Virus record (IMG/VR): IMGVR_UViG_3300035698_006717
Coordinates: 1 to 64,000 of that record
Reading direction: 5' to 3' (one strand)
Length of the DNA stretch: 64,000 bases
Origin: a virus
In this document: positions 33,526 through 42,476 of the stretch, piece by piece
How the letters are laid out: every line of letters begins with the position of its first letter
Position numbering within the stretch: the first letter of the stretch is position 1
Program-made: the position numbers and the translations under genes
Notes under the pieces: generated by a model
What the model was told of the DNA's origin: nothing
The model's input: the letters and a program-made list of their open reading frames with translations, nothing else
Database searches by the model: none

Positions 33526-36500
33526 AGATTTTGCACATATCCATTTGCATACTGAGTTCAGCTTCCTAGATGGGTTCAGTAAGGTATGGGATGATGACCA
33601 TAAAGAGCCGTCTGACTTGCCTTTACGCATAGCAGAGATAGGCCAGAAGTATTGCGCCATAACTGATCACGGTTCTACTGCTGGTTGGATTAGATTTGAT
33701 AAGGCTATGAAGAAAGTTGGTGTATCTCCTCTATTTGGTGTAGAGGGATATTACTGTGATGATATGAGTGTTAAGGGATTAGATGAAACTAGAAAGCTAG
33801 ATGCTACCAGAGGATTAACTAATGCCAAGGAAAAGAAAGCTGCCACTAAGAAGATGGAAAAGGAGTTGGGGCTAAATAAGAGAGCGCACTTTGTAGCCTT
33901 GGCTATGAATGCTGATGGCATACAAGAAATATTGAAGTCAACTTCCATAGCTGCAACAGAAGGATTCTATTACAGGCCAAGATGGGATTTTAGCCTAATA
34001 AAGAGTATGAAGAATTGCATCATAGGAACAGCTTGTGCTGGTGGCATTCTAAACTATTGGTGCAACAGAGAAGACCTGCCTATGAAGGAACGCTTACAGA
34101 TGGCTGTGAGAGAGGCTAAGAAATGGAAAGATGAATTAGGCGATAGGTTTTATCTTGAATTGCAATCCATAGATTGGTCAAGACAGACCAAGTATAATAA
34201 GTTTATTTGGAAGATAGCTCAGCATTTAGATTTGCCTTGCTACCTTGCTAATGACTCACATTATGTTAAGGCAGAGGACTGGGAAGCTCATGATATTCTT
34301 TTGGCAATACAGTCGGCTCACGGAGTACCTTCAAAGGATGCTCTGAATAATCCTGATAGGCTTAGATATGATATGCATGATCTATATGTCAAGACTAGGA
34401 AGGAAATGGCTCAGAGCTTTCTTGCTAGAAATGATGTAGATATATATGGTAAGAGTAACATATCAAAAATGTTAGACTGTACACTTGAGATAGCAGAGCG
34501 TTGCCATCATTCTGTGAATAAGAAGAAAATGATCATGCCTGCAATAGAGGTTCCTGATTTTGCTAAGTTGGATAAAACAAAAACTACTGATGATGATAGA
34601 AAGAATTATTTGAAGTATTTGTGCAAAGAGGGATGGCAGAGAAAAATTGTCCCTTATGTATCCAAGAAGGATAGAGTAGTATACAAAGAGAGACTGAAGG
34701 AAGAACTTTATCAGATCATTAGCCAAGGGTTTACCCCTTACTTCATTATGTGTAATGGTCTGATGAAATGGTCTGATGAGAAGGGCATAGCAAGAGGCCC
34801 TGCGCGTGGTAGCTCTGCTGGCTCCCTAGTAGCATACCTGTTAGATATAGTAATGGTAGATCCAATTCCTCACAAGCTATTGTTTAGTAGGTTTATTGAT
34901 CCAAACCGTACTGACTATCCAGATGTTGATATGGACTTTGGGGATTGGAGAAGGGGAGTGATTGTCCAATACTTTGTTGAGAAGTATGGCAAGGAGAAGG
35001 TTGCTATTCTTGGTAACAATATGACCTTCAAACCTAAGATGGCTCTCAAGGATGTTGCTAGGCTATATGGAGTTCCTATATTTGAAACACAAGAGCTTTG
35101 CAATTTAGTTGTGAATAGATCTGGAGCAGATAGTAGGCTGAGTTTCTGCGTTAAGGATACTTTTGATCAGCATGAGTTTGCTAAGGAATATGCTAGGAAG
35201 TATCCCAAGGTGGCAAAATTCTCTCAGCAGCTAGAAGGGCTAAAGAAGATACAGGGAGTACATGCTGCTGGAGTAGTTATAGCGGATGGAGACATAACTC
35301 AGTATACATCTATGAGATATGACAAAAGACAAAAGGACTTCCTAATTGCTACCATAGATAGGTATGACTGTGAAGATATAGGTCTACTAAAGATGGATAT
35401 ATTGGGATTGAATACTATGTCTGTACTTCAAGAGTGCCGTGTACTTATAAAGGAAAGGCACGGAGTATGGATAGACTTTGAGGAATTATGTAGAGATGTC
35501 ACATATAAAGGTGGAGATAAGAAAACATATGAGGCATTTGCTGACGCAAGGACTACTGGTATATTCCAGTTCAATAGCCCTGGCCTGACTCGTTTAGCCA
35601 AGCAAGTGAAGATAGAGAACTTTGATGAGATAAGTGACTGTACAGCCTTACACAGACCTGGCCCAATTCACGCTGGAGCTATGAATAGGTATCCTGCCCT
35701 AAAGAGTGGTGAGTTGGAGAAGTTTGACCCTTTGCACAAGATTGTAGAGGAAGAAACGCAAGACACCTATGGGCTAGTTATCTATCAAGAGCAGGTTATG
35801 CAGATAGTAAGGCGGTTGGGTAAGTTTGATTGGGCCCAAACAAATACAGTTCGTAAGGTTATGAGTAAGTCTGGTGGAGCAGAATACTTTATGACCAACT
35901 TCTGGCCTACCTTTAAGAATGGCTGTGCTGATGAAGGATTGGATGAAAAGACTGCCCTAAAGATATTCCATAGAATTATGAGCTTTGGATCATGGGCCTT
36001 CAATAAGTCACACTCTATCTCGTATGCGTTTGTTTCTTACTTTTGTATGTATATGAAGGTAAACTATCCCATAGAGTTCTGTACTGCTTATATGAATAAG
36101 GTAAATGATACAAGCGGTGAGAATGTACCTAAGATGGTGTTGGAGGCTCAGAGATTAGGGATCGGTATGAGAGAACCTGACATCAATATATCCAAGAGTG
36201 GATTTGTTATTGAGGGAAATACTATTGTATCAGGGCTGAGTAAGATAAAGAATGTAGGAGCAAAAGCTGTTGTTACTATATTGGAAAATCAGCCGTTTGA
36301 TGGTATTGTAGATTTTCTGATTAAGATAGACAATCGTGCTTGCAATAAAAGATCTGTAGAGAACTTGGTTAAGGCAGGAGCTTTTGATTCATTTGGTTAT
36401 GATAAGGGAGCTTTACTAGAGAATGTTGAAGCAATACTGAAGAATGTCAAGAAGGGTAATGATAAAAGCCTCAATATTGCTAAAGAGTTTGTAGATGGAT

Positions 36501-37492
36501 GTATGGGGGAAGAGAGCTTATCTGAGCAGCAAGTAGCTGAGCTTAAAACTGGGGTTTCCCCAGTATCAGTAGGTAAGCATATAACTAGATATTATGATGA
36601 TGTTGTAGATAGTTTAGCATCTCATGTTAGAGTTACTAGGCTTATTGACATAGAGTTAGATGATGCTGCACAAGTACAGCAGCAGCAACAAGAGAACCAA
36701 TCTCAAGTTAAGAGATTAGATGTATGGATAACAGGTCTATTGACTCATGTTGACTTGAAAAGGTTATCGCAGGAGGTCAAGGAAGTTATTGATACTGGCA
36801 AGGAAGAAAGATATGCGTTATGTAATCTAGAGGATGGTACAGACTTCATAGTATTATCTCTCAAGAAAGGCATATATACAAAATATGAGCAGGAACTGTT
36901 CAACTTTATGGGGAAGGTTGTTCTAGTTAGAGGAACTGTGAATAAGGGTTGGAAGAAATGTTTTGTTGATACCATATATATAATGGATGATTTGAGAGCA
37001 TACCTTGATGGTGGACACAAACCTTTCAACTATGATTATGAATATTTGTTCAAGCATCCTCTGAATAGATACTTTGATAAAAAGGGTGGGATTGCCAAGA
37101 TAAAGGCTAAGTGCGGCTGTGTTGATATGATAGATGTCACTACTCTACCAATAGGCCAGAGTATTTGGGCTATGGGGATAATATCTGATATACAAACATT
37201 TGTAGGTAGACCTACAAGTAAAATACCTGGCAAGAAATTTTACTGGATATTCTTTGAGGATGATACATTCTGTGGGAGTTTTATGGTATTCCCTACGGAT
37301 AAAAGGTTCAAGGCTATGAAGAAGGATATATTTGAATTGTATAAGTCTCACGATCCGTTCCTATTGCAGATACAAAGAGATATGAGTTTTAAGGAAGGAG
37401 ATAGACAATACAAGCAGGTATGTATATCTATTGATAAAAGATCTAGTTGGGAAGATATGATCCGTAGACCATTTAAAAGGAGGAAAAAATAA
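33515..37492 (+). CDS. dnaE: DNA polymerase III alpha subunit, DnaE type with PHP domain
   Basis: 1325 residues, close to bacterial DnaE length. PHP domain at the N-terminus: HIHLHTEFSFLDG (8-20), ITDHGS, GVEGYY and NDSHYVKAED retain the metal ligands. Palm: ARGPARGSSAGSLVAYLL near 427, PDVDMDF near 468 with the two catalytic Asp, and LLKMDILGL near 624-632 with the Lys and third Asp. Further on are the fingers, a helix-hairpin-helix region (LSKIKNVGAKAVVTIL) and an OB-fold near 1070-1160, followed by a small C-terminal domain. It replicates the phage genome. No DnaQ-type exonuclease is visible, so the intact PHP domain may proofread. A Gln run (QVQQQQQENQ) joins two domains. Confidence 0.95.
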   Translation: MSNKDFAHIHLHTEFSFLDGFSKVWDDDHKEPSDLPLRIAEIGQKYCAITDHGSTAGWIRFDKAMKKVGVSPLFGVEGYYCDDMSVKGLDETRKLDATRGLTNAKEKKAATKKMEKELGLNKRAHFVALAMNADGIQEILKSTSIAATEGFYYRPRWDFSLIKSMKNCIIGTACAGGILNYWCNREDLPMKERLQMAVREAKKWKDELGDRFYLELQSIDWSRQTKYNKFIWKIAQHLDLPCYLANDSHYVKAEDWEAHDILLAIQSAHGVPSKDALNNPDRLRYDMHDLYVKTRKEMAQSFLARNDVDIYGKSNISKMLDCTLEIAERCHHSVNKKKMIMPAIEVPDFAKLDKTKTTDDDRKNYLKYLCKEGWQRKIVPYVSKKDRVVYKERLKEELYQIISQGFTPYFIMCNGLMKWSDEKGIARGPARGSSAGSLVAYLLDIVMVDPIPHKLLFSRFIDPNRTDYPDVDMDFGDWRRGVIVQYFVEKYGKEKVAILGNNMTFKPKMALKDVARLYGVPIFETQELCNLVVNRSGADSRLSFCVKDTFDQHEFAKEYARKYPKVAKFSQQLEGLKKIQGVHAAGVVIADGDITQYTSMRYDKRQKDFLIATIDRYDCEDIGLLKMDILGLNTMSVLQECRVLIKERHGVWIDFEELCRDVTYKGGDKKTYEAFADARTTGIFQFNSPGLTRLAKQVKIENFDEISDCTALHRPGPIHAGAMNRYPALKSGELEKFDPLHKIVEEETQDTYGLVIYQEQVMQIVRRLGKFDWAQTNTVRKVMSKSGGAEYFMTNFWPTFKNGCADEGLDEKTALKIFHRIMSFGSWAFNKSHSISYAFVSYFCMYMKVNYPIEFCTAYMNKVNDTSGENVPKMVLEAQRLGIGMREPDINISKSGFVIEGNTIVSGLSKIKNVGAKAVVTILENQPFDGIVDFLIKIDNRACNKRSVENLVKAGAFDSFGYDKGALLENVEAILKNVKKGNDKSLNIAKEFVDGCMGEESLSEQQVAELKTGVSPVSVGKHITRYYDDVVDSLASHVRVTRLIDIELDDAAQVQQQQQENQSQVKRLDVWITGLLTHVDLKRLSQEVKEVIDTGKEERYALCNLEDGTDFIVLSLKKGIYTKYEQELFNFMGKVVLVRGTVNKGWKKCFVDTIYIMDDLRAYLDGGHKPFNYDYEYLFKHPLNRYFDKKGGIAKIKAKCGCVDMIDVTTLPIGQSIWAMGIISDIQTFVGRPTSKIPGKKFYWIFFEDDTFCGSFMVFPTDKRFKAMKKDIFELYKSHDPFLLQIQRDMSFKEGDRQYKQVCISIDKRSSWEDMIRRPFKRRKK

Positions 37493-37836
37493 TGGGTGAG
37501 CGAATGGAAGATTATGTGAAGAAACTTAATGGTGAGGAAGGTACTGTTACTGTTGAGAAGGATGGTAGGAAGATAGTGCTTACTGTTGGGCTACTAGGAG
37601 ATGTTAGGGTTAAAAAGAAGAAAGAGAATATCAGGCTTATAAAGTTGGTTGATGAGATAGATAAGGAAATATGGTATTCCAAGTGTAAGGGTTTAGTCAT
37701 GAAGGCATATCTATTCCCAAAACACGTTGATGCTCTTTCTGTTACATTTCCTGACTCTACTGTAATTTCTGGTGAGCATTTTGATTTGGTAAAATATTGG
37801 GATCATGCAAGGAATGATGATATTAGATTAAAATAA
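37492..37836 (+). CDS. Hypothetical protein
   Basis: 114 residues, start overlapping the polymerase stop (TAATG), with AGGAGG just upstream. N-terminal half charged with a strand pair (GRKIVLTVGLLGDVRV), C-terminal half ending with DHARNDDIRLK. No family recognised. Its coupling to the polymerase gene suggests a replication accessory role, but there is no direct support. Confidence 0.6.
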   Translation: MGERMEDYVKKLNGEEGTVTVEKDGRKIVLTVGLLGDVRVKKKKENIRLIKLVDEIDKEIWYSKCKGLVMKAYLFPKHVDALSVTFPDSTVISGEHFDLVKYWDHARNDDIRLK

Positions 37837-37840
37837 CATT

Positions 37841-37870
37841 TTGTTCATAAACCGTAATCTATTATATTAT
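37841..37870 (+). promoter_or_regulatory. Possible sigma70-like promoter
   Basis: TTGTTC (37841-37846) followed by TATTAT (37865-37870, 18-base spacer) or TATATT (37863-37868, 16-base spacer), in the 53-base gap before the recombination/SSB genes. Confidence 0.35.
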
Positions 37871-37889
37871 AGTAGTAGGAAAATTAAAC

Positions 37890-38405
37890 ATGTCATTTAA
37901 AAATATGCAAGATGGGCTAAAGAGCCTTACAGACAAATATAGCAAGGAGCTTGATATTGAAGGGCTGCTGGACATATCTGATTCAATATCAGAAGATCCT
38001 GCCGCTTTGTCATATGAGATATCAAGGCAGCCAGCCATATATGCATATGTAGCTAATATGAAAAGAATTGCTGAATCAAATTGCGACAAATTAAATGATA
38101 AGTTGGAAAGGTTCAAAGATAGTAAGCTGAGAGTTATAACTGAATATCTTAAATCTGATGGTGTTGCCAAACCAACGGCAAAGATGATTGAAACTAGATT
38201 CAATCAGCACTTTAAGGATAATGAACTTTACAAAGAATTAACTGGTCAAATTAAAATGTGGAAGACCAGAAAGGAGATGGTGGCAATAGTATTGAAATCT
38301 ATAGATAGCAGAGAGCAAAGTTTCAAGTCTTTAAGCTATATGATGGATACTATGGTTAAAACTGGTTTAATGTATCCTAAACCATCTAAGCGTAATGGAG
38401 TTTGA
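37890..38405 (+). CDS. Helical charged protein, possible recombination mediator
   Basis: 171 residues, AGGAAA before the ATG. Almost wholly helical and charged: an N-terminal acidic helix (LKSLTDKYSKELDIEGLLDI) and a central basic coiled coil (RIAESNCDKLNDKLERFKD), ending KPSKRNG. No catalytic motif. In T4-like gene orders a UvsY-type mediator lies near SSB and RecA/UvsX; here the SSB candidate is two genes down and RecA four. The UvsY comparison is from position and composition only. Confidence 0.55.
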   Translation: MSFKNMQDGLKSLTDKYSKELDIEGLLDISDSISEDPAALSYEISRQPAIYAYVANMKRIAESNCDKLNDKLERFKDSKLRVITEYLKSDGVAKPTAKMIETRFNQHFKDNELYKELTGQIKMWKTRKEMVAIVLKSIDSREQSFKSLSYMMDTMVKTGLMYPKPSKRNGV

Positions 38406-38406
38406 G

Positions 38407-38643
38407 ATGCTGAAGTTTGGTAGGAAAGCTGTTGATACAGTTACAGGATTGGAAGGTAAGATTACTGGATTTGCCAAATATATGACAGGCTGCAACCAGT
38501 ATGCATTAGAGTCTTGTGAAAATAATGAAATTAAGGCAACTTGGATTGATGAGCAAAGAGTTAAGTATGTAGGAGATATGACAAAGAAAATTGTGCAGAA
38601 GAAAACTGGTGGGCCACAAAGAACTCCACCTTCTAGACACTAA
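38407..38643 (+). CDS. Small SH3/KOW-like phage protein
   Basis: 78 residues from the ATG at 38407 (GGAG eight bases upstream; the ATG at 38395 is inside the previous gene). The core DTVTGLEGKITGFAKYMTGC matches a small protein found in many unrelated phages, with a VTGxxGxxT...YxxGCxQY pattern. It is a compact beta barrel with no catalytic residue. Role unknown; here it is the gene before the SSB candidate. Confidence 0.65.
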   Translation: MLKFGRKAVDTVTGLEGKITGFAKYMTGCNQYALESCENNEIKATWIDEQRVKYVGDMTKKIVQKKTGGPQRTPPSRH

Positions 38644-38663
38644 TAACAAAAGGAGAAACCACT

Positions 38664-39584
38664 ATGGGTTTCAGAGATGGCAAGGGCGGCGATTCAATTG
38701 CAAGGCATCTATTCAAGCCAGAGAATGGCAAGACGTATGTTATTCGTATTTGGCATGATACCTTGGAGCAGTGGTCAGAGTGCTGGCCTACTTTCATAGG
38801 TGATGATGGTAATAAGATAATGCGCAGATTTGTCGGTAGTGATGGTTTCGCTAACTTCAAGCCTATTAATGATTTCAAGAAGGCAGTTAAGATTACTGAG
38901 ATGTTTGCCAATATTGAGCCAGAGAGAGAACGCAAGCGGCTTATTGGTAATTGGAATGCTGGGCATCAGAATGCTTCAATTGTTATTATTGGTACTGAGC
39001 AGACTGTTAAGGTTGATGGTAAGACTAAGCGTAAGATTGAATGGGATAAGGATGCAAAAATCTATCCTTTTGGTTCCACAGTATACAAGCAGTTGTATGC
39101 TATTAACCATAACCCTAATAATATTGAGAATGCTGAGAAGGTCAAGCAGCTTGCTGGTAAGATGTCTGATGGTGGTGATGGAGAAGGACTGCTTTGCACA
39201 GACGTTTATGCACTTCGCCTTACCAAGACACGGACTGGCCAGAAGACAGATTTCACTACCGAAGCAGATAAGCTGTGCGGGCCTGTGAAGAGTATCAATA
39301 ATGCGGAAGAGATTGAGAAGGTTCTGGCTGGATTTATTGAGCCTAGCCCTGAGAGCGAAATTGAACAGTATCTCTCTAATAATAGTGAAGGCGCTTATTC
39401 TGGTTCAGGTGCTGAAGCTCAATCTACTGAAGAGGAAGTTGATGAGCCATCTACTAAGAAGAAGACTGCAACTGTTGAAGAGGATTCTATTGAAGAAGAA
39501 GTTGTAGAAGCTGAAGTTGTAGAAGAAGCTGCTTCTGGTGAGATGTCTGAAGATTTGGATGATCTTGAGATAGAAGATCTCTAA
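38664..39584 (+). CDS. Candidate single-stranded DNA binding protein
   Basis: 306 residues, AAAGGAG upstream. The first 215 residues form a mixed beta domain with many aromatic and basic residues (KTYVIRIWHDTLEQWSECW, TVKVDGKTKRKIEWDKDAK) and a Cys pair spacing that could bind zinc. From about 215 the protein becomes a long acidic, low-complexity tail ending in EDLDDLEIEDL, the hallmark of SSB proteins such as T4 gp32 and gp2.5 that bind partners through an acidic C-terminus. Codons look optimised. Position between replication and recombination genes fits. The OB-fold itself is not proven by eye. Confidence 0.6.
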   Translation: MGFRDGKGGDSIARHLFKPENGKTYVIRIWHDTLEQWSECWPTFIGDDGNKIMRRFVGSDGFANFKPINDFKKAVKITEMFANIEPERERKRLIGNWNAGHQNASIVIIGTEQTVKVDGKTKRKIEWDKDAKIYPFGSTVYKQLYAINHNPNNIENAEKVKQLAGKMSDGGDGEGLLCTDVYALRLTKTRTGQKTDFTTEADKLCGPVKSINNAEEIEKVLAGFIEPSPESEIEQYLSNNSEGAYSGSGAEAQSTEEEVDEPSTKKKTATVEEDSIEEEVVEAEVVEEAASGEMSEDLDDLEIEDL

Positions 39585-40064
39585 GTGAAGCTGAAAGAAT
39601 GCAAAAGGTGCGGCCTCTGTAAGGGGTCGCACTATTCCCTTTCAAAAGGCAGAAGCCAAGCTTCTGTTATGTTCATATTCCATAGGGAATCTACAGATGA
39701 TGTTGGTAGATATAAGGAGCAAGAATTTATTAGGAATTTGGATCGCAAGTTGGATCATGATTGGTATAAGGCATACGCTATAAAATGCTGTAGTACTACA
39801 AAAGCTAAATTGAGTCACCTTAATAAATGTAGCGTATGGATCCAAAAAGAATATGAGCAAGTTGATCCATATCTAGTAATTCTAATGGGGATGGCTCCTG
39901 CTATTGCTTTATTGGGGAAAAGATATGGCAAGTTAGTACAGAATGCTTTTTACATTAGAGATGGTAAAAGATTCTTTGTAGGTGAAAGAATTAATGGTGA
40001 TATGAAAAAGCTTGATAAAAATGCTTCGGTACTATATGAATACATCAAGAGATACTACACATAA
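39585..40064 (+). CDS. Uracil-DNA glycosylase superfamily protein with altered active site
   Basis: 159 residues with a GTG start one base after the previous stop. Cys6, Cys9, Cys68/69 and Cys82 follow the CxxC ... C-x13-14-C spacing of the iron-sulphur cluster of family 4/5 UDGs. The stretch PYLVILMGMAPAIALLG is the helix-strand pair of that family, and AYAIKCCSTTKAK fits its central conserved Cys region. The first catalytic motif, normally GEAPG-like, is replaced by FIFHRES, and the last His-containing motif is absent. I infer an inactive or re-purposed UDG fold, perhaps a polymerase-associated factor. A second such gene lies at 55905. Confidence 0.6.
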   Translation: MKLKECKRCGLCKGSHYSLSKGRSQASVMFIFHRESTDDVGRYKEQEFIRNLDRKLDHDWYKAYAIKCCSTTKAKLSHLNKCSVWIQKEYEQVDPYLVILMGMAPAIALLGKRYGKLVQNAFYIRDGKRFFVGERINGDMKKLDKNASVLYEYIKRYYT

Positions 40065-40073
40065 GGATTCTAC

Positions 40074-41090
40074 ATGCCACCGAAAAAGAAATCAGAACCA
40101 ACTACTTTCAATAACATAGATGATCTTGTCAATAAGCTAGAGAAGGATCATGGCAAAGGCACCATTATGACGCAGGGCCGTAAGGCTCTAGATGATGTTA
40201 AGTTCATTCCTACAGGGCTGGTGAGCTTAGACTGCGCCTTGGGTGGTGGTATACCTTCTGGTAGGATGATAGAGTGCTACGGGCCAGAGAGTTCAGGCAA
40301 AACCTCATTCACATTACACTGCATAGGTATTGCTCAGCGCCTAGGTAGAACTGCTATGTTTATAGATGCTGAGCATAGTTATGATCCTAAGTATGCTGAA
40401 AAATTTAGAGTTGATAATGAGAAGCTACTTCTCAACCAGCCTGATTCTGCCGAACAGGCTTTGACTATAATGGAGACTTCTGTACAGAGCGGTCTAGTGA
40501 ATCTGATAGTATTAGATTCTGTTGCAGCATTAGTTCCTCAGAGTGAAGTGGAAGGAGAGATGGGAGATGCTCAGATGGGCAAGCAAGCTCGCCTTCTATC
40601 TCAAGCTTGTCGCAAGCTGACTTCTATTATTGGTAAAACTGATTGTACTGTAATATGGATTAATCAGATTCGTATGAAGATAGGTGTTATGTTTGGTAAT
40701 CCTGAAACTACTACTGGCGGTAATGCTCTGAAGTTCTATTGTTCTCAGAGAGTTGATGTGCGCCGTATAGGTAGAATACCAAAGGCCAAAGAATCTATAA
40801 TGACTGGTATGCTTCAGCGTTTCAAAGTAGTCAAGAATAAGGTAGCACCGCCTTTTAGAGAATCAGAGATTGAACTATATTTCAAGAGTGGATATGATTC
40901 TATAGGAGATACTGTATCAGCTGCAGTAGACTTTGATATAATCCAAAAGGCTGGAGCTTGGTATAGTTATGCTGGGGAACGTCTTGGCCAAGGGTTAGCT
41001 GGAGCAATAAAGGGATACCGTCAACTGGACAAGGAAAATAGGCGCACTATTAAGAAGAAGCTGAAAGAATGCTATGAGGCTAATGCGTGA
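40074..41090 (+). CDS. recA: RecA recombinase
   Basis: 338 residues, close to bacterial RecA (about 350). Walker A GPESSGKT at about 70-77, the following DAEHSYDPKYAEK, Walker B region LIVLDSVAALVPQSE, the loop 1 region EVEGEMGDAQMGKQARLLSQ, and loop 2 MFGNPETTTGGNALKFYCS are all in place. It is a bacterial-type RecA rather than UvsX-like. It promotes strand exchange for repair and recombination-dependent replication. The acidic C-terminal tail of bacterial RecA is short here. The stop overlaps the next GTG start. Confidence 0.95.
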   Translation: MPPKKKSEPTTFNNIDDLVNKLEKDHGKGTIMTQGRKALDDVKFIPTGLVSLDCALGGGIPSGRMIECYGPESSGKTSFTLHCIGIAQRLGRTAMFIDAEHSYDPKYAEKFRVDNEKLLLNQPDSAEQALTIMETSVQSGLVNLIVLDSVAALVPQSEVEGEMGDAQMGKQARLLSQACRKLTSIIGKTDCTVIWINQIRMKIGVMFGNPETTTGGNALKFYCSQRVDVRRIGRIPKAKESIMTGMLQRFKVVKNKVAPPFRESEIELYFKSGYDSIGDTVSAAVDFDIIQKAGAWYSYAGERLGQGLAGAIKGYRQLDKENRRTIKKKLKECYEANA

Positions 41091-41293
41091 TTATCAAGAA
41101 TGATATTAAGGGACGTAAGAGATTTGATGAGGATGTTCTTGAATGGGATAGATGTTACATAAATGGATTTGAGATAACTGAAGATATGAATGGTGCATTA
41201 AAGATAAGGGATGCTGAATGTATGAATGGTGAGAGAATGGTGGTATTGCCATCAGTATCCAACATTATTGGAATAACAAGGGTTAAAATATGA
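41087..41293 (+). CDS. Small hypothetical protein
   Basis: 68 residues with a GTG start overlapping the RecA stop (GTGA). Short beta pattern (CYINGFEITEDMNGALKIRD), two Cys, no motif. It lies between RecA and the nuclease genes and is coupled to both by overlaps. Confidence 0.6.
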   Translation: MIIKNDIKGRKRFDEDVLEWDRCYINGFEITEDMNGALKIRDAECMNGERMVVLPSVSNIIGITRVKI

Positions 41294-41499
41294 AACTTGT
41301 GACAAAATTTGATTATCTTGATTATGTTAGATTGGAAGATGTTGGGATGAAGGGTAGGATAGTGAAAATTGAGTTCAGCGGTGGCATAGTCTATAAAGTT
41401 GAATATTGGTTACATGAGGAAATTAAAACTGTATATGTGTATGAAGATGAAATTGAGACATGGAATACTGAATTCAGAAGAATAGGGTTATCAAAATGA
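41290..41499 (+). CDS. Small SH3-like beta protein
   Basis: 69 residues, ATGA overlap with both neighbours. Five predicted strands (DYVRLEDVGMKGRIVKIEF, VYKVEYWLH, TVYVYEDEIET) read like an SH3/KOW barrel. No catalytic residue. Coupled tightly to the SbcD-like gene. Confidence 0.6.
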   Translation: MKLVTKFDYLDYVRLEDVGMKGRIVKIEFSGGIVYKVEYWLHEEIKTVYVYEDEIETWNTEFRRIGLSK

Positions 41500-42476
41500 A
41501 AATCTTACTAACAGCTGATTGGCACTTAAAACATAAGCATCCATTCTCTCAAGTGGTAGAGGGCAAGGTGTGGGATGAATTATTTGAAGCAAAAATGAGA
41601 GTTCTTTGGGAGCTTCCTAATATTGCGAAGAAAGAAGATGTTGATTGGGTAGCTATAACTGGTGATATATTTGATAACACAAATCCACCTGAAGCTATCA
41701 AAGCAGAAGTTTGTAAGTTATTGGATAAGTTCTCTTGTCCTGTTTTCATAATAAACGGTAATCATGAAACTGCTAGCTTTGGCAACCATGCCCTTATGGA
41801 TATAGGCCAAGCATATAAAAGTACTACCAGTAAGAAGTCTCACGTATTTGTATATAATGACCATAATGTTACTGATGGAATAGGTATGTTCCATATAATG
41901 ATGGAAGGCATAGATGAAAGATACAGAAATGTCATTAAGTTTGAGGATTCTAGATTTGCTGATTGCAATACAATACTCCTTGGAGATTATCATGCTTTCT
42001 TCAAGAAGAATTATGGTGGTAAGACTTTTGTCTATCCTGGCACTCCATATCCCACTCGTTTTGGTGAAGAAAATCATTCTGTTTGTATTTTGGAGTGTGA
42101 CGCTCAAGGAAATACAAGAAATAGTAAACAGGTTGAAATACCCTCATATAAATTCCTTGAATGTAACACGAGTGATATTAAAAAGACAATTGGGGATGCC
42201 GATGCAAAAGGCTTTCAGTATGTACTTAAAGTCAGGACTACTGCAAAACCAGAAAATATGAATAAGATAGCTTTGAAGCTACGGGAGTATAAGGTCAAGC
42301 TGAGCAAAAGAGAAAATTGCTTAGACTTTGTATATTCTATAAAGGCGGCAAAAGTTGTAGCTGAGTTAGAAGATGTGAGCAATAGATCTGTTGAGGATGT
42401 TGCTCTTGAGTACATAGGTAACAATTGCATGTATCCTGAAGAAGGTAAGGCTTTGTTTAAGGAGTTAATGACGTGA
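41496..42476 (+). CDS. sbcD: SbcD/Mre11-like nuclease subunit (T4 gp47-like)
   Basis: 326 residues. Calcineurin-type phosphoesterase motifs: ADWHLKHKH (Asp8, His10), GDIFD near 57, GNHE near 88, and GDYHAF near 160 in place of the usual GHxH. The C-terminal 120 residues form the capping domain. Together with the SbcC-like protein it makes an ATP-dependent nuclease that opens hairpins and processes ends for recombination. The two subunits are separated here by two unexpected genes. Start coupled to the previous gene by ATGA. Confidence 0.9.
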   Translation: MKILLTADWHLKHKHPFSQVVEGKVWDELFEAKMRVLWELPNIAKKEDVDWVAITGDIFDNTNPPEAIKAEVCKLLDKFSCPVFIINGNHETASFGNHALMDIGQAYKSTTSKKSHVFVYNDHNVTDGIGMFHIMMEGIDERYRNVIKFEDSRFADCNTILLGDYHAFFKKNYGGKTFVYPGTPYPTRFGEENHSVCILECDAQGNTRNSKQVEIPSYKFLECNTSDIKKTIGDADAKGFQYVLKVRTTAKPENMNKIALKLREYKVKLSKRENCLDFVYSIKAAKVVAELEDVSNRSVEDVALEYIGNNCMYPEEGKALFKELMT

